Below are positions 22,180 through 31,989 of a DNA stretch of 64,000 nucleotides, piece by piece. The position numbers and the translations under genes are program-made. Source of the stretch: Pyropia haitanensis (taxonomy: Eukaryota; Rhodophyta; Bangiophyceae; Bangiales; Bangiaceae); the NCBI GenBank assembly GCA_008729055.1, contig SDUX01000008.1, forward strand, positions 4,489,756-4,553,755, read 5' to 3'. The notes beneath the pieces were generated by a model. It saw only the letters and a list, made by a program, of their open reading frames with translations. It was not told the DNA's origin and ran no database searches. Positions within the stretch are counted from its first letter, which is position 1. Each line of letters starts with the position of its first letter.

Positions 22180-23712
22180 CGGCGGCGCGCTCTGGGTGGT
22201 CACCCACGCTCGCGCGGCCACCCGGCCGCGCTCCTTTCTTCCCCGCTGTGCGCTGCTCCCTTGTGCTCCCCGCTTGCGGCGTGACCCTGTGGTGGCGGGC
22301 CTGCCGTTGCTGCGACCGCAACCCGATGATTGATGCGCGCGTCAACCTCGCGCGCGCGCGTGCGCGCATGGGCGCAAGTGTGGGGATGAGCAAAGGAAAA
22401 AAAAAAGAAGAACAAAAGAAAAAAAAAAAGAGCGCAGCGCGCCAAGGGAACAAAAAGAAGAAAAAAAAAGAAGCAAAAGAGATGGGGGGGGAACGGGGGC
22501 AACGGGGGAGCACCGGGAGCATTGGTCTTGGCCGAGACGCGACCGGGACAACCTTCCTGTTGGCTGCTTGGGCGGTCGTCGGCCGTCTCCTCGACGGCGC
22601 CCGCCAGCAGCGGTGATGGCGCTGACTCCCCTCGGAGGGATGCCGGCGCGCGTCGCTACACGGTTTTGCGATGGACGCACGATGCAGGGCGCGGTCCCGC
22701 TCTTCCCGTCCTTGCCTATCCCTGCGCCGCTGCATGGGTGTGGTGGCCATGGCGCGGTCGGCGGTACGTGCGGACCCGCGGCAGCTGTACCGCCGCCATC
22801 GCAGCACCGCCCTTTGCGTGCTGCCTTGTACCGGTGCGGACGGGGCGGCCGCGGTGGGCATTCATGGTGAGACACATCCGTGGACCGCCTACTTGACCGT
22901 CGCCAGCTTTTGGTCCTGTGGGGCGGCTGCCGCTGGATAGGCTGACCACTGTGCGCGGACCCGTCCATGCTTCACGAAGCGTGGCCGCCTACCGCAGCTG
23001 TCAGTAGGGCACTCCAAATGGCACTGCTGATGGTGTCTCTGTGGTGGCAAGACCAGCGTCTGGGGTGGACCTGGCTTGCCCTAGCGGCCAACGGCCGCCA
23101 CGACCGGCATGCGCTCTGTGGTGGTCAGCTGCGTTGCTGCGCGGCATATTGACCTGGGCGGGGTCGTGAAGGCGGCGGCTGGCACGCGTCCCTCCCCCCG
23201 CTGGGTGGCGCCCTTCCGGCTCCGCTCTGCTCTTACGGGGCTGCTCCCGCCGCTCTCTTTCCGTGTCAGGGCACGCGCGGCGGCGGCGCTCTGTTTGGGG
23301 CGGTCCCCACACCCCACGCGACTGTGCTGGGTGGAGGCGGCGACTGGACGGTGTTGGCCGCGCCAGAGACGGGCGTGCCGCTGTCGGCCAGGCTGGCGCA
23401 GCTGCTGTCGAGACGCGTCTTGACTGCTGTCTGGTAATACCCTATCCACGTGCGCACGCGCGTATTTGCTCTGCGCACCCCGCCTCGGGGGAGCACCTGC
23501 ACCCTAGCCCTGGTCTGCCCGTCGGATTGACAGAGCTCTGTCACTCAGTTTCTGTTGTGGTTGTTCTGCCTGTCGGCTTGGGTGGATGGTATGCGAACAT
23601 GCGACCCCAACACCCACTGAGGCCCTTGCGGCAGGAGAAAAAAGAAATCTACAGCCCCTGCCCCCCCATCGCCCCCATGCCCCCACTCCCCCCTCCCCCC
23701 CGCCACCCCTTG
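22180..23712. other. Convergent spacer between PABPN1-like and PP4 genes
   Basis: Contains an A-rich tract (22394-22480) shortly after the PABPN1-like stop, probably trailer. The rest (22500-23600) is of ordinary composition with short ORFs and no conserved motif. Near 23660-23705 a C-run cluster marks the sense-strand G-rich trailer of PP4. Confidence 0.5.
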
Positions 23713-24687
23713 TTACAAAAAGTATTCAGGCGCTGGTCGCTTGGACGGCACACTCCTTGTCTCTTGTGGTGCCGCGTGGAAGACCTCGTAGCTGGCCTTC
23801 ATCTGTGCGTCCAGCCGCAGGATGGCTGCCACGTTGCCACACCGGTAGCAGTAGTTTGGTGCCGACCAGACTGTCACCAGCGCCTCATCAAACATCAGCT
23901 TGTAGCCCTCCATGACCAGCTGGTGCGCCCGCGCAATCAGCTCCACCCCGTTGGCGTGGCAAAACGCGCGCACCGGCTCGGCGCCAAAGAGGAAGCCCGC
24001 GCCGCGGGGGCTCAGGCTCCACCCGTCCACCTCCTCTGGGTCCGACCACAGCAGGTCGCACATGGCACCGTCGTGGGGCACCTCCTGCTTGCGGTCAATG
24101 GCGCGGATCTGGTCGACGGTCGCGACCGACGGGGACAACCCGCCGTGCACGCAAAACGCCTTGCCGTCGACGAGCGCGGCGAGCGACAAGTAGTCAAACA
24201 CCTCGGCGCAGTAGCGCCAGACGTTGGCGTTGCCATACTTGCGCACGCACTCGTCGTAAAAGCCGTACACCTGCGTGATTTGGCGCGACTCGTGGTTACC
24301 CCGGATGAGCGTCACGCGGTCGGGCCACCGCACCTTGAGGGCAACGAGCAGGAGGAACGTCTCCACGCTGAAGAAGCCCCGGTCCACAAAGTCCCCCATA
24401 AACAGGTACTGGGTGTCGGGCAGGGGGCCACCCACGCGGAGCAGCTCGAGGAGGTCGTACAGCTGGCCATGAATGTCGCCCGCAATGGTCACCGGCGACG
24501 CAATGGCCTGCACGTTGGCCTCGTCGACGAGAATTTCCCGCGCTTTGGAGCACAGCAGCTTCACCTCGCACTCGTCCAGGTGCTCGCACCGCTTCAGCTG
24601 CTCAATCCAGCCGTCCACGTCGCCGCCGCCGCCCGAGCCACTGCCGGCAACACCAATGGGGCTGCCCCCGGCGGTGGCCATTACCAT
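23713..24687 (-). CDS. PPP4C: Serine/threonine protein phosphatase 4 catalytic subunit
   Basis: Intact, 324 residues, single exon. Catalytic metal motifs are GDIHG (70-74), GDFVDRG (98-104) and RGNHE (129-133), followed by [19 protein letters not shown] and CVHGGLSP. The N-terminal [10 protein letters not shown]...AREIL and [20 protein letters not shown] are closer to PP4 than to PP2A or PP6, from memory of those families. The C-terminus ends in YFL, the carboxymethylated PP2A-class tail. PP4 dephosphorylates nuclear targets in DNA repair, centrosome function and elongation control. The first 24 residues are a Gly/Ser-rich extension; ATG 24687 is the first start, with a second at 24681. The leader is C-rich on the sense strand. 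Confidence 0.94.
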   Translation of the reverse strand: MVMATAGGSPIGVAGSGSGGGGDVDGWIEQLKRCEHLDECEVKLLCSKAREILVDEANVQAIASPVTIAGDIHGQLYDLLELLRVGGPLPDTQYLFMGDFVDRGFFSVETFLLLVALKVRWPDRVTLIRGNHESRQITQVYGFYDECVRKYGNANVWRYCAEVFDYLSLAALVDGKAFCVHGGLSPSVATVDQIRAIDRKQEVPHDGAMCDLLWSDPEEVDGWSLSPRGAGFLFGAEPVRAFCHANGVELIARAHQLVMEGYKLMFDEALVTVWSAPNYCYRCGNVAAILRLDAQMKASYEVFHAAPQETRSVPSKRPAPEYFL

Positions 24688-26063
24688 TGCCTAACCGCCA
24701 GGCAGTGATGGGCGGGGGAGGGGGGGGGGGAACACCGCCGGTGGGGGAGGGGGGGGAGCAGCACCGCCAGCGGGGGGTGCGGAAAACGCCCCCGCCGTCC
24801 CTCTACAGCAGTGGTGGTGGAGACGGAGAGGGGCCGCGGGGCAAGGCCAAGCAAGCAGCTCGCACCGCCAAACACTCACTGCCAGGCAAGAAGCTGCGCC
24901 GCTGCCAGCCTCGACGGTGCGTGCCACGGAACGCCGCGAGCACCACCGCCTCCCGAGCGCGACCACGGCCACCTGCAGCAGCGACGCGGCCGCCCGGTGG
25001 GGTGGCCAAAACGGCGGCGACCACAGCAGCGATAACGGGGATGACACAAAGGAGAGTAGGGGAGGGGGGGAAGAGGAGAAGCGCGTAGTCCCCAAACCCG
25101 CGGGTGGCGGGCAAGGTGAAGGAGGCGGACCAGGGGGACGCGGCGCCGCCAGCTGGCGACAGCGGGCGTCACGCTCGCGGAACGGGCCCCCGAGGCGGCG
25201 GCGCGTGGCGGGCGCACGGCCACCCACCCCCCCCCCCTCCCACCACACCAGTCATGCGCGGGCGCACCGCGGTGCCGCTGTGGCAGCACACGCGGCTGCT
25301 GCAGCTGGCGACAGCAGGCGCCGAGTGCACTTCCGGGCGCGGCCACGCGCCACTCGAGTGCAATTTCGGGTCGTGAGGGAACGACAAGCTAGACAATTAC
25401 AGGCAACAGCTTTGGTCGTCCGACGTGTCCCGTGAGCTTCGTGCACCCTACCCTTGTATTGAACCGTACATTTACGAAGCAAGTTGTCCGTAATGGAAGG
25501 GGATGGACTGGTCAGCAGAACAAATAGTCACGCGGCTGCTTGGATCGCCGCCTTCCGCCCGCAACGCGCAAGACGGGGTCAGCGTTCTGTACCGCGCCGC
25601 CTCGTCACTGCCGGCCGCGGCCGCCCGGGCGTTTGTACCCACTGCGCCGCCGCGGGGTTCCCAGTACCCCTCTGTCGACAGCGTCGACTCTACATCCCCC
25701 CTGCTGGGTGCCCAGCGCCTTTTGCTCAGATGACGCGGCCGCCTGCCTGCCGGGGTGGCCGCTTGGCGTCCACGGGGGGGCGGCCGCCGTGGCTGGCGCG
25801 GCCGCCCCCCGACCCCTCTCATCGTCGCGGCTGCGGCGGCTACCAGGGCGACGGCTGCCAGGGTGGCAGCTGCCAGGCTGGCGACTGCGACTGCTACTAC
25901 CGCCACTGACCGGCAGAGAAGGTGCGGCGGTCTCCCGGTGGGGTGGTTTCCCTTTCTTGCACGTCTCGCCAGCGCACAGGGTCCCCTCTCGTCTTTCCCT
26001 TGTGGCCCGGCCTCCGCCCTGCGCCCTCTGCTTTCTCCCCCCCTCGTCCTGTTCACACGTGCC
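24688..26063. promoter_or_regulatory. Divergent promoter region of PP4 and the MFS-like gene
   Basis: G runs (C runs on the PP4 sense strand) at 24715-24775, mixed DNA to 25200, a relatively AT-richer block at 25330-25510, and a C/T-rich leader (25925-26060) before the MFS-like ATG. An open frame with a Cys-rich end near 25820-25909 is not convincing as a gene. Confidence 0.45.
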
Positions 26064-27559
26064 ATGGAGGCGGCCGCGGGATCCCCCCCGCCGCCCCCCA
26101 CTCCCCCCCCCGGCTGCGGTCCTTGGTCTTCCCTCCCCTCTTTGGCTTTGGCGCCGGCGTGGTGGACCTCCTCTTCGCCACCTACGTTGTCGCGGTAATC
26201 ATGTCGCTGGGCGGCACCGCCCTGATGGGCCTCGCCGCCCTCGCCGCGGGCGCGGCGGTCTCCCTCGCCGCCGCCCCGCTGGTCGCGGCGGCCTCGGACC
26301 AGCGGCTGGGCGGCCGCGCGCCGCTGGCGGTCGCCCTCAACGTGACCGCCGCCGCGGCGGCGGCGGGCATCGGCGCCCTCGCGGGCATGCACAGCCCGTC
26401 GGCCGACGGCTCGCGCGTCGCCGACGGCGCGTCGCCCGCGCCGCTGCCGCTGGCCGCCGCGGCCGGCCTCGCCGCCGCGTACCGTGCGGCGACCGCGTCG
26501 TCGCCGTCGGTGCCGGCGCTGATCGAGACGGCCATGGCACGCGGGGGGGGCGACGCGGGCTTTCCCGCCCGCCGTGACCTCATCCTCTCCTTCTACTACC
26601 TCTACTACCGGGGGGGGGTGCTGGCGGGGGGGCTCGCCGTGCTGTACGCGCCCAAGGGGGGGAGCGCCCGCGAGCGGGTGCTCCCATACCTGGCGGGGGC
26701 GGGCGCCCTCGCCGCCGCGACGGTGGTGGCCACCGCACCGTCGCTGCGGCGACCGCCGCGTGGCGGCGCCGGCGGCGGTGCCCGCCCGGCGGCGGTCGGG
26801 GTGTGGGCCAAGGCGCGCGGCGACATGTGGTCGGCGATAGTGGCCGCGCCACGGCCGCTCCACTGGCTGTACCTGACCGTCGCGGCGGCGGGGGTGGCGT
26901 ACGGCACCCTCGGCGCGGTCATCGCGCCCTACTACGCGTCGGTCATCTTCCTCGAGTCCCAAGGGTCGGGCCGCTCCCTGCGCTGGACCGCCATGGCCGC
27001 GCTGTCCGCGTGGGCAGTCGGCCTGGGCGTGGACGCGGGCGTGCCGGTGCTGGCCGGGTGGCTGCCCCCCGCCCTCACGCGTCTGCTGTGGCCCGCCTTG
27101 CTCCTCGTCGGCGCGGGCCTGTTTGTCGGCCTCGCACTCGCCGAGACCGCGCGGCAGGCCGTCACCCTCCTCACCTGCCACGCGCTAGTCACGTCTGGCC
27201 ACGCCTACTTTTCGCTCGTCGGCGCGGGCAGCCTGGTACCGCCCGCCCTGCGGGCGACCACGTTTGGCGCCCGCGCGGCGGCGGCGGCGGTGGGCCTCCT
27301 CGGCGGTGGGCTCGGCGGCGGCGCGTTTGCCGCCGCCTGGGCCGACGGCTACCGGTACACCATGTTCCTGAGTGCCGGCGCGTGCGGGGTGGCGGCGGCC
27401 GCCGCGTGGGCGGTCGGGCCGCTGCCAGACCTGGCGCTCGTGCCGGGGGTGGCGACGAGCGCCAACCCGCTGTGGGCGGCGCTCGCGGCCCGGTCGGTGG
27501 GGTGGGCGCGGCGGCGGGCGCGCGGCCGCCGGGGCGGCGGCGGCAGCAGCACCGCCGCT

Positions 27560-27591
<32 letters not shown>

Positions 27592-27825
27592 GGCGGATGG
27601 CGGCGCGGCTGGCGGCGCGGCGCTGGCGGGGCCCGCCGACTATTGGCTCGAGGACGAGGCGGCGTACTGGCGGTGGCAAGAGGCTGCCAAGGCGGCCGCC
27701 GCGGCGGGGGGGCGGCGGGCGGCGGGCCGGACGGCGCCGCGGCCGCTGCCCTGGCCGGGCGGGTGGAGGCGCTCGCGCCCGACGTGGACGTGCCGCCCGA
27801 TGCACGTGGGTCAGAGGGCGTGTAG
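26064..27825 (+). CDS. Multi-pass membrane transporter, MFS-like; two homopolymer frameshifts
   Basis: ATG 26064 gives MEAAAGSPPPPPTPPP; after C runs (26086-26113) the protein continues in another frame with VFPPLFGFGAGVVDLLFATY and a series of about ten hydrophobic segments. Between early helices APLVAAASDQRLGGRAPL resembles MFS loop motif A (G..aDr.GRr). Later landmarks are DLILSFYYLYYRGGVLAGG, VIAPYYASVIFLESQG and YRYTMFLSAGACGV. A final frame change at a G7 run (near 27706) leads to EALAPDVDVPPDARGSEGV and the stop at 27825; without it the frame runs on into non-coding DNA. Substrate cannot be told from sequence. An Ala-rich insert lies near 27550-27600. The family assignment is tentative; topology is clear. 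Confidence 0.6.
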
Positions 27826-28265
27826 CAAGGCGGCCGTTACCGGGATACCCCGCCGGCGACGGTACGTGCGCGGGGGGGAGCACACGGGACCCCCTGAAGC
27901 GTGCGGTGGGGAACAGGCCCCCGCCTCGGTATTGGGTGGGCGTAGGGGCGACCGGCCGAGGCGGTCACAGTGGTGGGCTTGCCAACAGCCCGACACAGCG
28001 GCGGCGGGGTGTGCTACCCGCGCGGCGGGCCGTGGCGGCGTCGATGGCGGGCGGCAGCGCGGCCACGGGGCTCCCACTCACTGGGGTCCCGCCAGACGAC
28101 GGATGAAGAGGTGCACACCGTCCAGACCCAGAGGACGCCGGGGTGAGCATCCCCCCGTGGGGCTCTACAAGACCGCACCCCCTCCCCCGCCGACCCCCCT
28201 GCCCTACCCGCCACCCCCCACACTTCCTCGCTACTCCTTTCCAACAACAGAGAGCGCATGAGCGG
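27826..28265. other. Convergent spacer between the MFS-like and S4 genes
   Basis: Ordinary composition; C-rich blocks at 28185-28225 and 28296-28325 are the sense-strand G-rich trailer of the S4 gene. A GTACGT at 27863 has no coding exon partner. No gene seen. Confidence 0.5.
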
Positions 28266-28897
28266 TCACACAAAAAAAGCAGCACACCCCCACCGCCTCT
28301 CACCCCCCCGCCCCTCCCCCCCCCTCTCTACGCCCACGGGTCCAGCTTCCCCCCCCGCCGAGGCCGTCATCTCCCCCCCCCCCCCCGGGCCGGCGTCGTC
28401 GTCAAACTCCACCGTCATCCGCACGCCCTCCTCCTCCACCTCGACGACGTCCCCCCCCCGGAGCTTGCGCCCGCGCCGCAGCTCGGTGAGGCCGTTGACC
28501 ACCACCCCGCCCGAGCGGATGAGGAGCTTGGCCTGCCCGCCCGTCGACGCCACCGACTGCGCCTTGAGGAACGCCTCGAGGCGGATGTACTCGCCGGCGG
28601 GAGCGGGGGGGGGGGGGTGCCGCCGCCACCGCCACCGCCACCGCCACCACCACCACCACCACCACCACCACCACCACCACCTGTCATCCACACGCCGCCG
28701 CCACGAACGCCGCGGGGCGCCAACGGGGTGGTGGGACGGCGGCCGGCGATGGCCGGCCGGCGGGCGCTGGCCCAGCCCGACGCGGCCGCGGGAAGACGGG
28801 CGCGGCGGGGCGGCGGGGCGGCGGCGGTGGGAGCGGCGGGTGCGGGGCGGCAGCCAGGGGCGCGGAGAAGCGGTGGCGGCGGCGCCGTAAACGCCAT
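28266..28897 (-). CDS. S4-domain RNA-binding protein, likely plastid-targeted; frameshifted
   Basis: ATG 28895-28897 opens with MAFTAPPPPLLRAPG and about 60 Arg/Ala/Pro-rich residues, a plausible transit peptide; an early Phe is typical of red-algal plastid targeting. After a GGT repeat and a G/C run (28605-28680) the S4 domain continues in another frame: EYIRLEAFLKAQSVASTGGQ, AKLLIRSGGVVVNG, ELRRGRKLRGGDVVEV. This is the compact YbcJ/RqcP-like S4 domain that binds structured rRNA or tRNA, often at the large ribosomal subunit. Bacterial members are about 70-85 residues, so the domain is complete. The stop is uncertain: a C run at 28374-28386 follows, and another frame would end KLDPWA, so the end at 28266 may be an artefact. 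Confidence 0.75.
28621..28680. repeat. (CAC)n/(GCCACC)n repeat
   Basis: Trinucleotide tract in the S4 gene; it encodes poly-Gly in the transit-peptide frame on the minus strand. It coincides with the frame change. Confidence 0.9.
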
Positions 28898-31830
28898 GGG
28901 GGAAGGGGGGGGGGGGCCGCCGCGGGCCGTGGGCGCGGCCACCGCCGGCGGGGGAGGAGGGCGCGGGGGGACATGCGGCGCCGAACCGCGCCTGGCGCAG
29001 GTGCTGGTAGGGGGAGGGGGATGTTGGCTGGGGGTAGGGGAGGGGTGGTCACCACGGGGAAGGGAACAGAGAAGGGAGCAGGGATGAGGGAGGGCGCGCC
29101 GGGAGCAAGCGGCGGGGGTGCCACGGGGGTGGCACGGGGGGTGGGGAAGAGGGGGTGTGGCAAGGTGGGGGCGGGGCCGACGAGGACGGGCGCGGTCTGT
29201 GATCGGCCCGCCCGTCGGCGTCCGTGATCCCTCGCTCACTCGACCGGACGGATCAAAGGCGCTGTGATCTGATCTGATGCTCGGCGGGAGGACCCATCAA
29301 AAGGCGGCGGCCGTCGTCGGCGTCACCGCCGTCTTTACGCTCGCCACCGCCAGCCTCGACCCCGCTGTCTTCTCGGTGGGCCAGCATGCATGGGGCGGTG
29401 GGCGATGGTGATTGCGATGGCGGTGATGGTGGCGTTGGTGGTGGCCGTGGTGATGGCGGTGGCGGTGGCGGTGACGGTGGCGATGACGGCGGCAGTGGCG
29501 ATGACGGCGGTGGTGGCGGTCCATCTCACCGCGGACGTCGCGGCTCACGCGGGCGAGTCGGTGTGGTTGGCGGTGCTCTCGCGCGTTGTGTGGATGGAGG
29601 CGGCCGCGGCGGTAGAGACAGTGTGCCGGGCGATCGCTGCTGGGGGAGTGGCGTGTGGGGGAGTGCTGCATTTGTCTGGCCAGGCGTCGACGGAGAGGAC
29701 GCGCCCGCATCAGTGTCTGTGGGTGCGCGTTTGGAGCGGGCTGTGGTGACGGGAAGCCAGCGGCGGTGCTCCCCTACGTGCATGGGGTGGTGTCTGCCTT
29801 TTTGCTACGGGTGGATCTCTCGGAGCGGTGGAGAATCCATGGTTTGTGCTTTTTGTTCTTTCTGTCGATCCCCTGAGCTGCGCGTGTGCCGGTGGTGCTG
29901 TCCCCGTCGTGATTGGCGGTGAGTGGCGTCCACAGCCGCTAGCGCATGTCGCCACGCACTTCCTGCTCTCCTTGCAGCGTTTCCTCTTTATGTTTCCCCC
30001 GCTGTTTTCCCCTCTTGTCCTAGTCACTCTGCCTGTCCTCCCCCCGTCGCCCAACCCCCTCTTCCCCGCAATGTCCCCGGCGTCTTCCCCCTTTCCTTTC
30101 GTCTTTACCTCCCTTCCACCCAAGCCCGTTATCGCGTTGCCCGGCGCCGTTTTTCCCCGGCCGGTAGCGACTCCTGAGCCGGGCGAGAACAACCCCCGTA
30201 CCGGGGAAGCCAGCCTGATGCGGCCGGTGGCGGGCGGCGGGGTCGACCTGCTGCCCTGGCCTTGCCGGTCGCCGCTGCGCACGCGCGACCGCCGACCCCG
30301 CGGCGCGTGCCACGCGAAGACAACTGGTGACAGTGTCACCCGCACGGCCCCCCTCACTCCCTTCCTGCGCTCTGCCTGTGTGCGTGGTGGTGGGCATCGT
30401 GGTGGGATTGGTCTTGTGTGCCAGTGGGTGACTGGCCGTGTGTGAGTGTGTGTTTGTTTGGCGCGGTTGTGCCCTGTCCGTTTGTAGTAGGGTGGCACGG
30501 GGGTGGCGGTGACACCATCGGTGTCCCACCAGCATTTGTATGGACCCCAGCGTGTTCGGCAGATTCCTTCTGTTATTGTCTCTCATTTCTCCGCATGTGG
30601 AGGTTGTCTCAGCGGCGCGGGGCGTGCTGGGCAAGGTGCGCGCAGGCAATAGATTGGGTGTCACTGTGTTTGAGGTCCCCCGTCGTACCGTTCATATTGC
30701 TGTGCAACGCCGCGGCGTCGGGGCGCCGGCCACTCCTCTGACTACACTGGCGGCGCACGCCAGCCGTGTGGTTGTAGCAGCAGTCAGCCTGGTCATGCCC
30801 ATGCGCTGACGGCCCGGATGAGAAGTAGACGGTCCCAAAGCCACGTTGGGAGACCATCAGAGGCACCAAGAAAACGCGACGGCGTCGAGCCGGGAGCTCT
30901 CGAATCGCGTCCACCTCACCCCTCCGCTCTCCCCCACGCTTCTCTTCTTCCCCCAGCGGAGGAACCCATCACTCGTCTGGGTGGCAAGGGGTGCAACAGA
31001 GGGGTGGCCGCCACGTTCCCGTCTTTGGCTCTCTATGTACGGGTGGCCAAAGTCGACAAGTTTGGTCCAGGCAGTGGAATCTGTGGATGTACAGCGACAA
31101 AGCACAGCGTATTACTGTACACCCGACTCCGTCTGAAACGTGTCACAGAAGTGATCTGTGGTGGCAGTTGCAAGTCCGGTGACTAGATGCTCAATTTTCG
31201 TACCTCCCGGGAGATATACCAGCCGCCCACAAGCTGCCGCCGTCGAGCGGAATCTGCGCGTGTGGGGCGCAGCCTCCCGCCCGCCGCAGAGGGCGTGTCC
31301 GTCTCTGGCCTGTGTGGCCAGCCAGCGACGCGGCGCACCCCACGTGCCCGTTGTGGCGGCAGCCGCCGCGCCGTCCACCACCCGTTGGTGGTTTTTGCGG
31401 CTGACGGTGGAGGGTGGCGGCCTGGAACCGCCGCCCCGCCGCGGCCCCACGCTGCGCCGCTTCGTCGGGCACGCGCGCCACCCAATCAGTTTGCAAGGGC
31501 CCCCGCTGGTGGGGGGGCGCCAAGCCGACGCCGCCGTGACGGTCCGCGGGTGGCTTGGCGGCAGGCGACCTGCCCCACATCTGCCGCTCGTCCCGCCCAT
31601 CATCCTCTCGACGGCACACACAACGCCTGGCATTGCGCGCCCGTCGACGCGTCCGGCGTCGTGGTCGTCCTCATCCCCACCGCCGTCTTTCGGGCGAAAC
31701 CGTCATCGGCACACCCCCCCATCCACCGGCTTGGGACGTTGCGCACGCCCCCCCTTCGCCCTTCCCTCTTCCCCCCCTCTCTCCAACCCCACTCCCCCCC
31801 TCCACCACCCCCCGACCACTTTCCCCCACC
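28898..31830. other. Long divergent intergenic region upstream of the ABC1 kinase
   Basis: G-rich leader of the S4 gene to about 29200, a GGCGATGGTG-type repeat (29400-29525), then nearly 2 kb of mixed DNA with lower GC (29700-31180). Ends in a long C/pyrimidine-rich leader (31690-31830). Apart from a weak small ORF at 30540 no coding signal was found. Confidence 0.45.
30540..30809 (+). CDS. Possible small secreted protein (weak)
   Basis: An 89-residue ATG-initiated frame whose first 20 residues (FGRFLLLLSLISPHVEV) look like a signal peptide, followed by a basic/hydrophobic body without cysteines. No family recognised, and codon use is less GC-biased than in the real genes nearby. It may be chance; listed because nothing else occupies this stretch. 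Confidence 0.15.
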   Translation: MDPSVFGRFLLLLSLISPHVEVVSAARGVLGKVRAGNRLGVTVFEVPRRTVHIAVQRRGVGAPATPLTTLAAHASRVVVAAVSLVMPMR

Positions 31831-31867
31831 ATGGCACTCGACCGCCCTGCGTTTGTGCCGGCGGCAC

Positions 31868-31901
<34 letters not shown>

Positions 31902-31958
31902 CGGCCGCTCCGCCTTTACACCCGCCCGCCCCACGAGGCGACCTCGCGCTGCGTCCCG

Positions 31959-31989
<31 letters not shown>

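Noticed and set aside
22380..22500. Lys-rich frame KGKKKEEQKKKKK
   Set aside because: Product of an A-rich trailer downstream of the PABPN1-like gene, not a plausible protein.
25484..25909. Open frame ending in a Cys-rich GYQGDGCQGGSCQAG segment
   Set aside because: Mostly Arg/Pro filler; the Cys-rich end comes from a short nucleotide repeat, and it lies in the MFS-like leader region.
27860..27870. GTACGT downstream of the MFS-like stop as a 5' splice site
   Set aside because: No downstream exon with conserved coding sequence; the DPPDARGSEGV-like end in the other frame is a more natural C-terminus.
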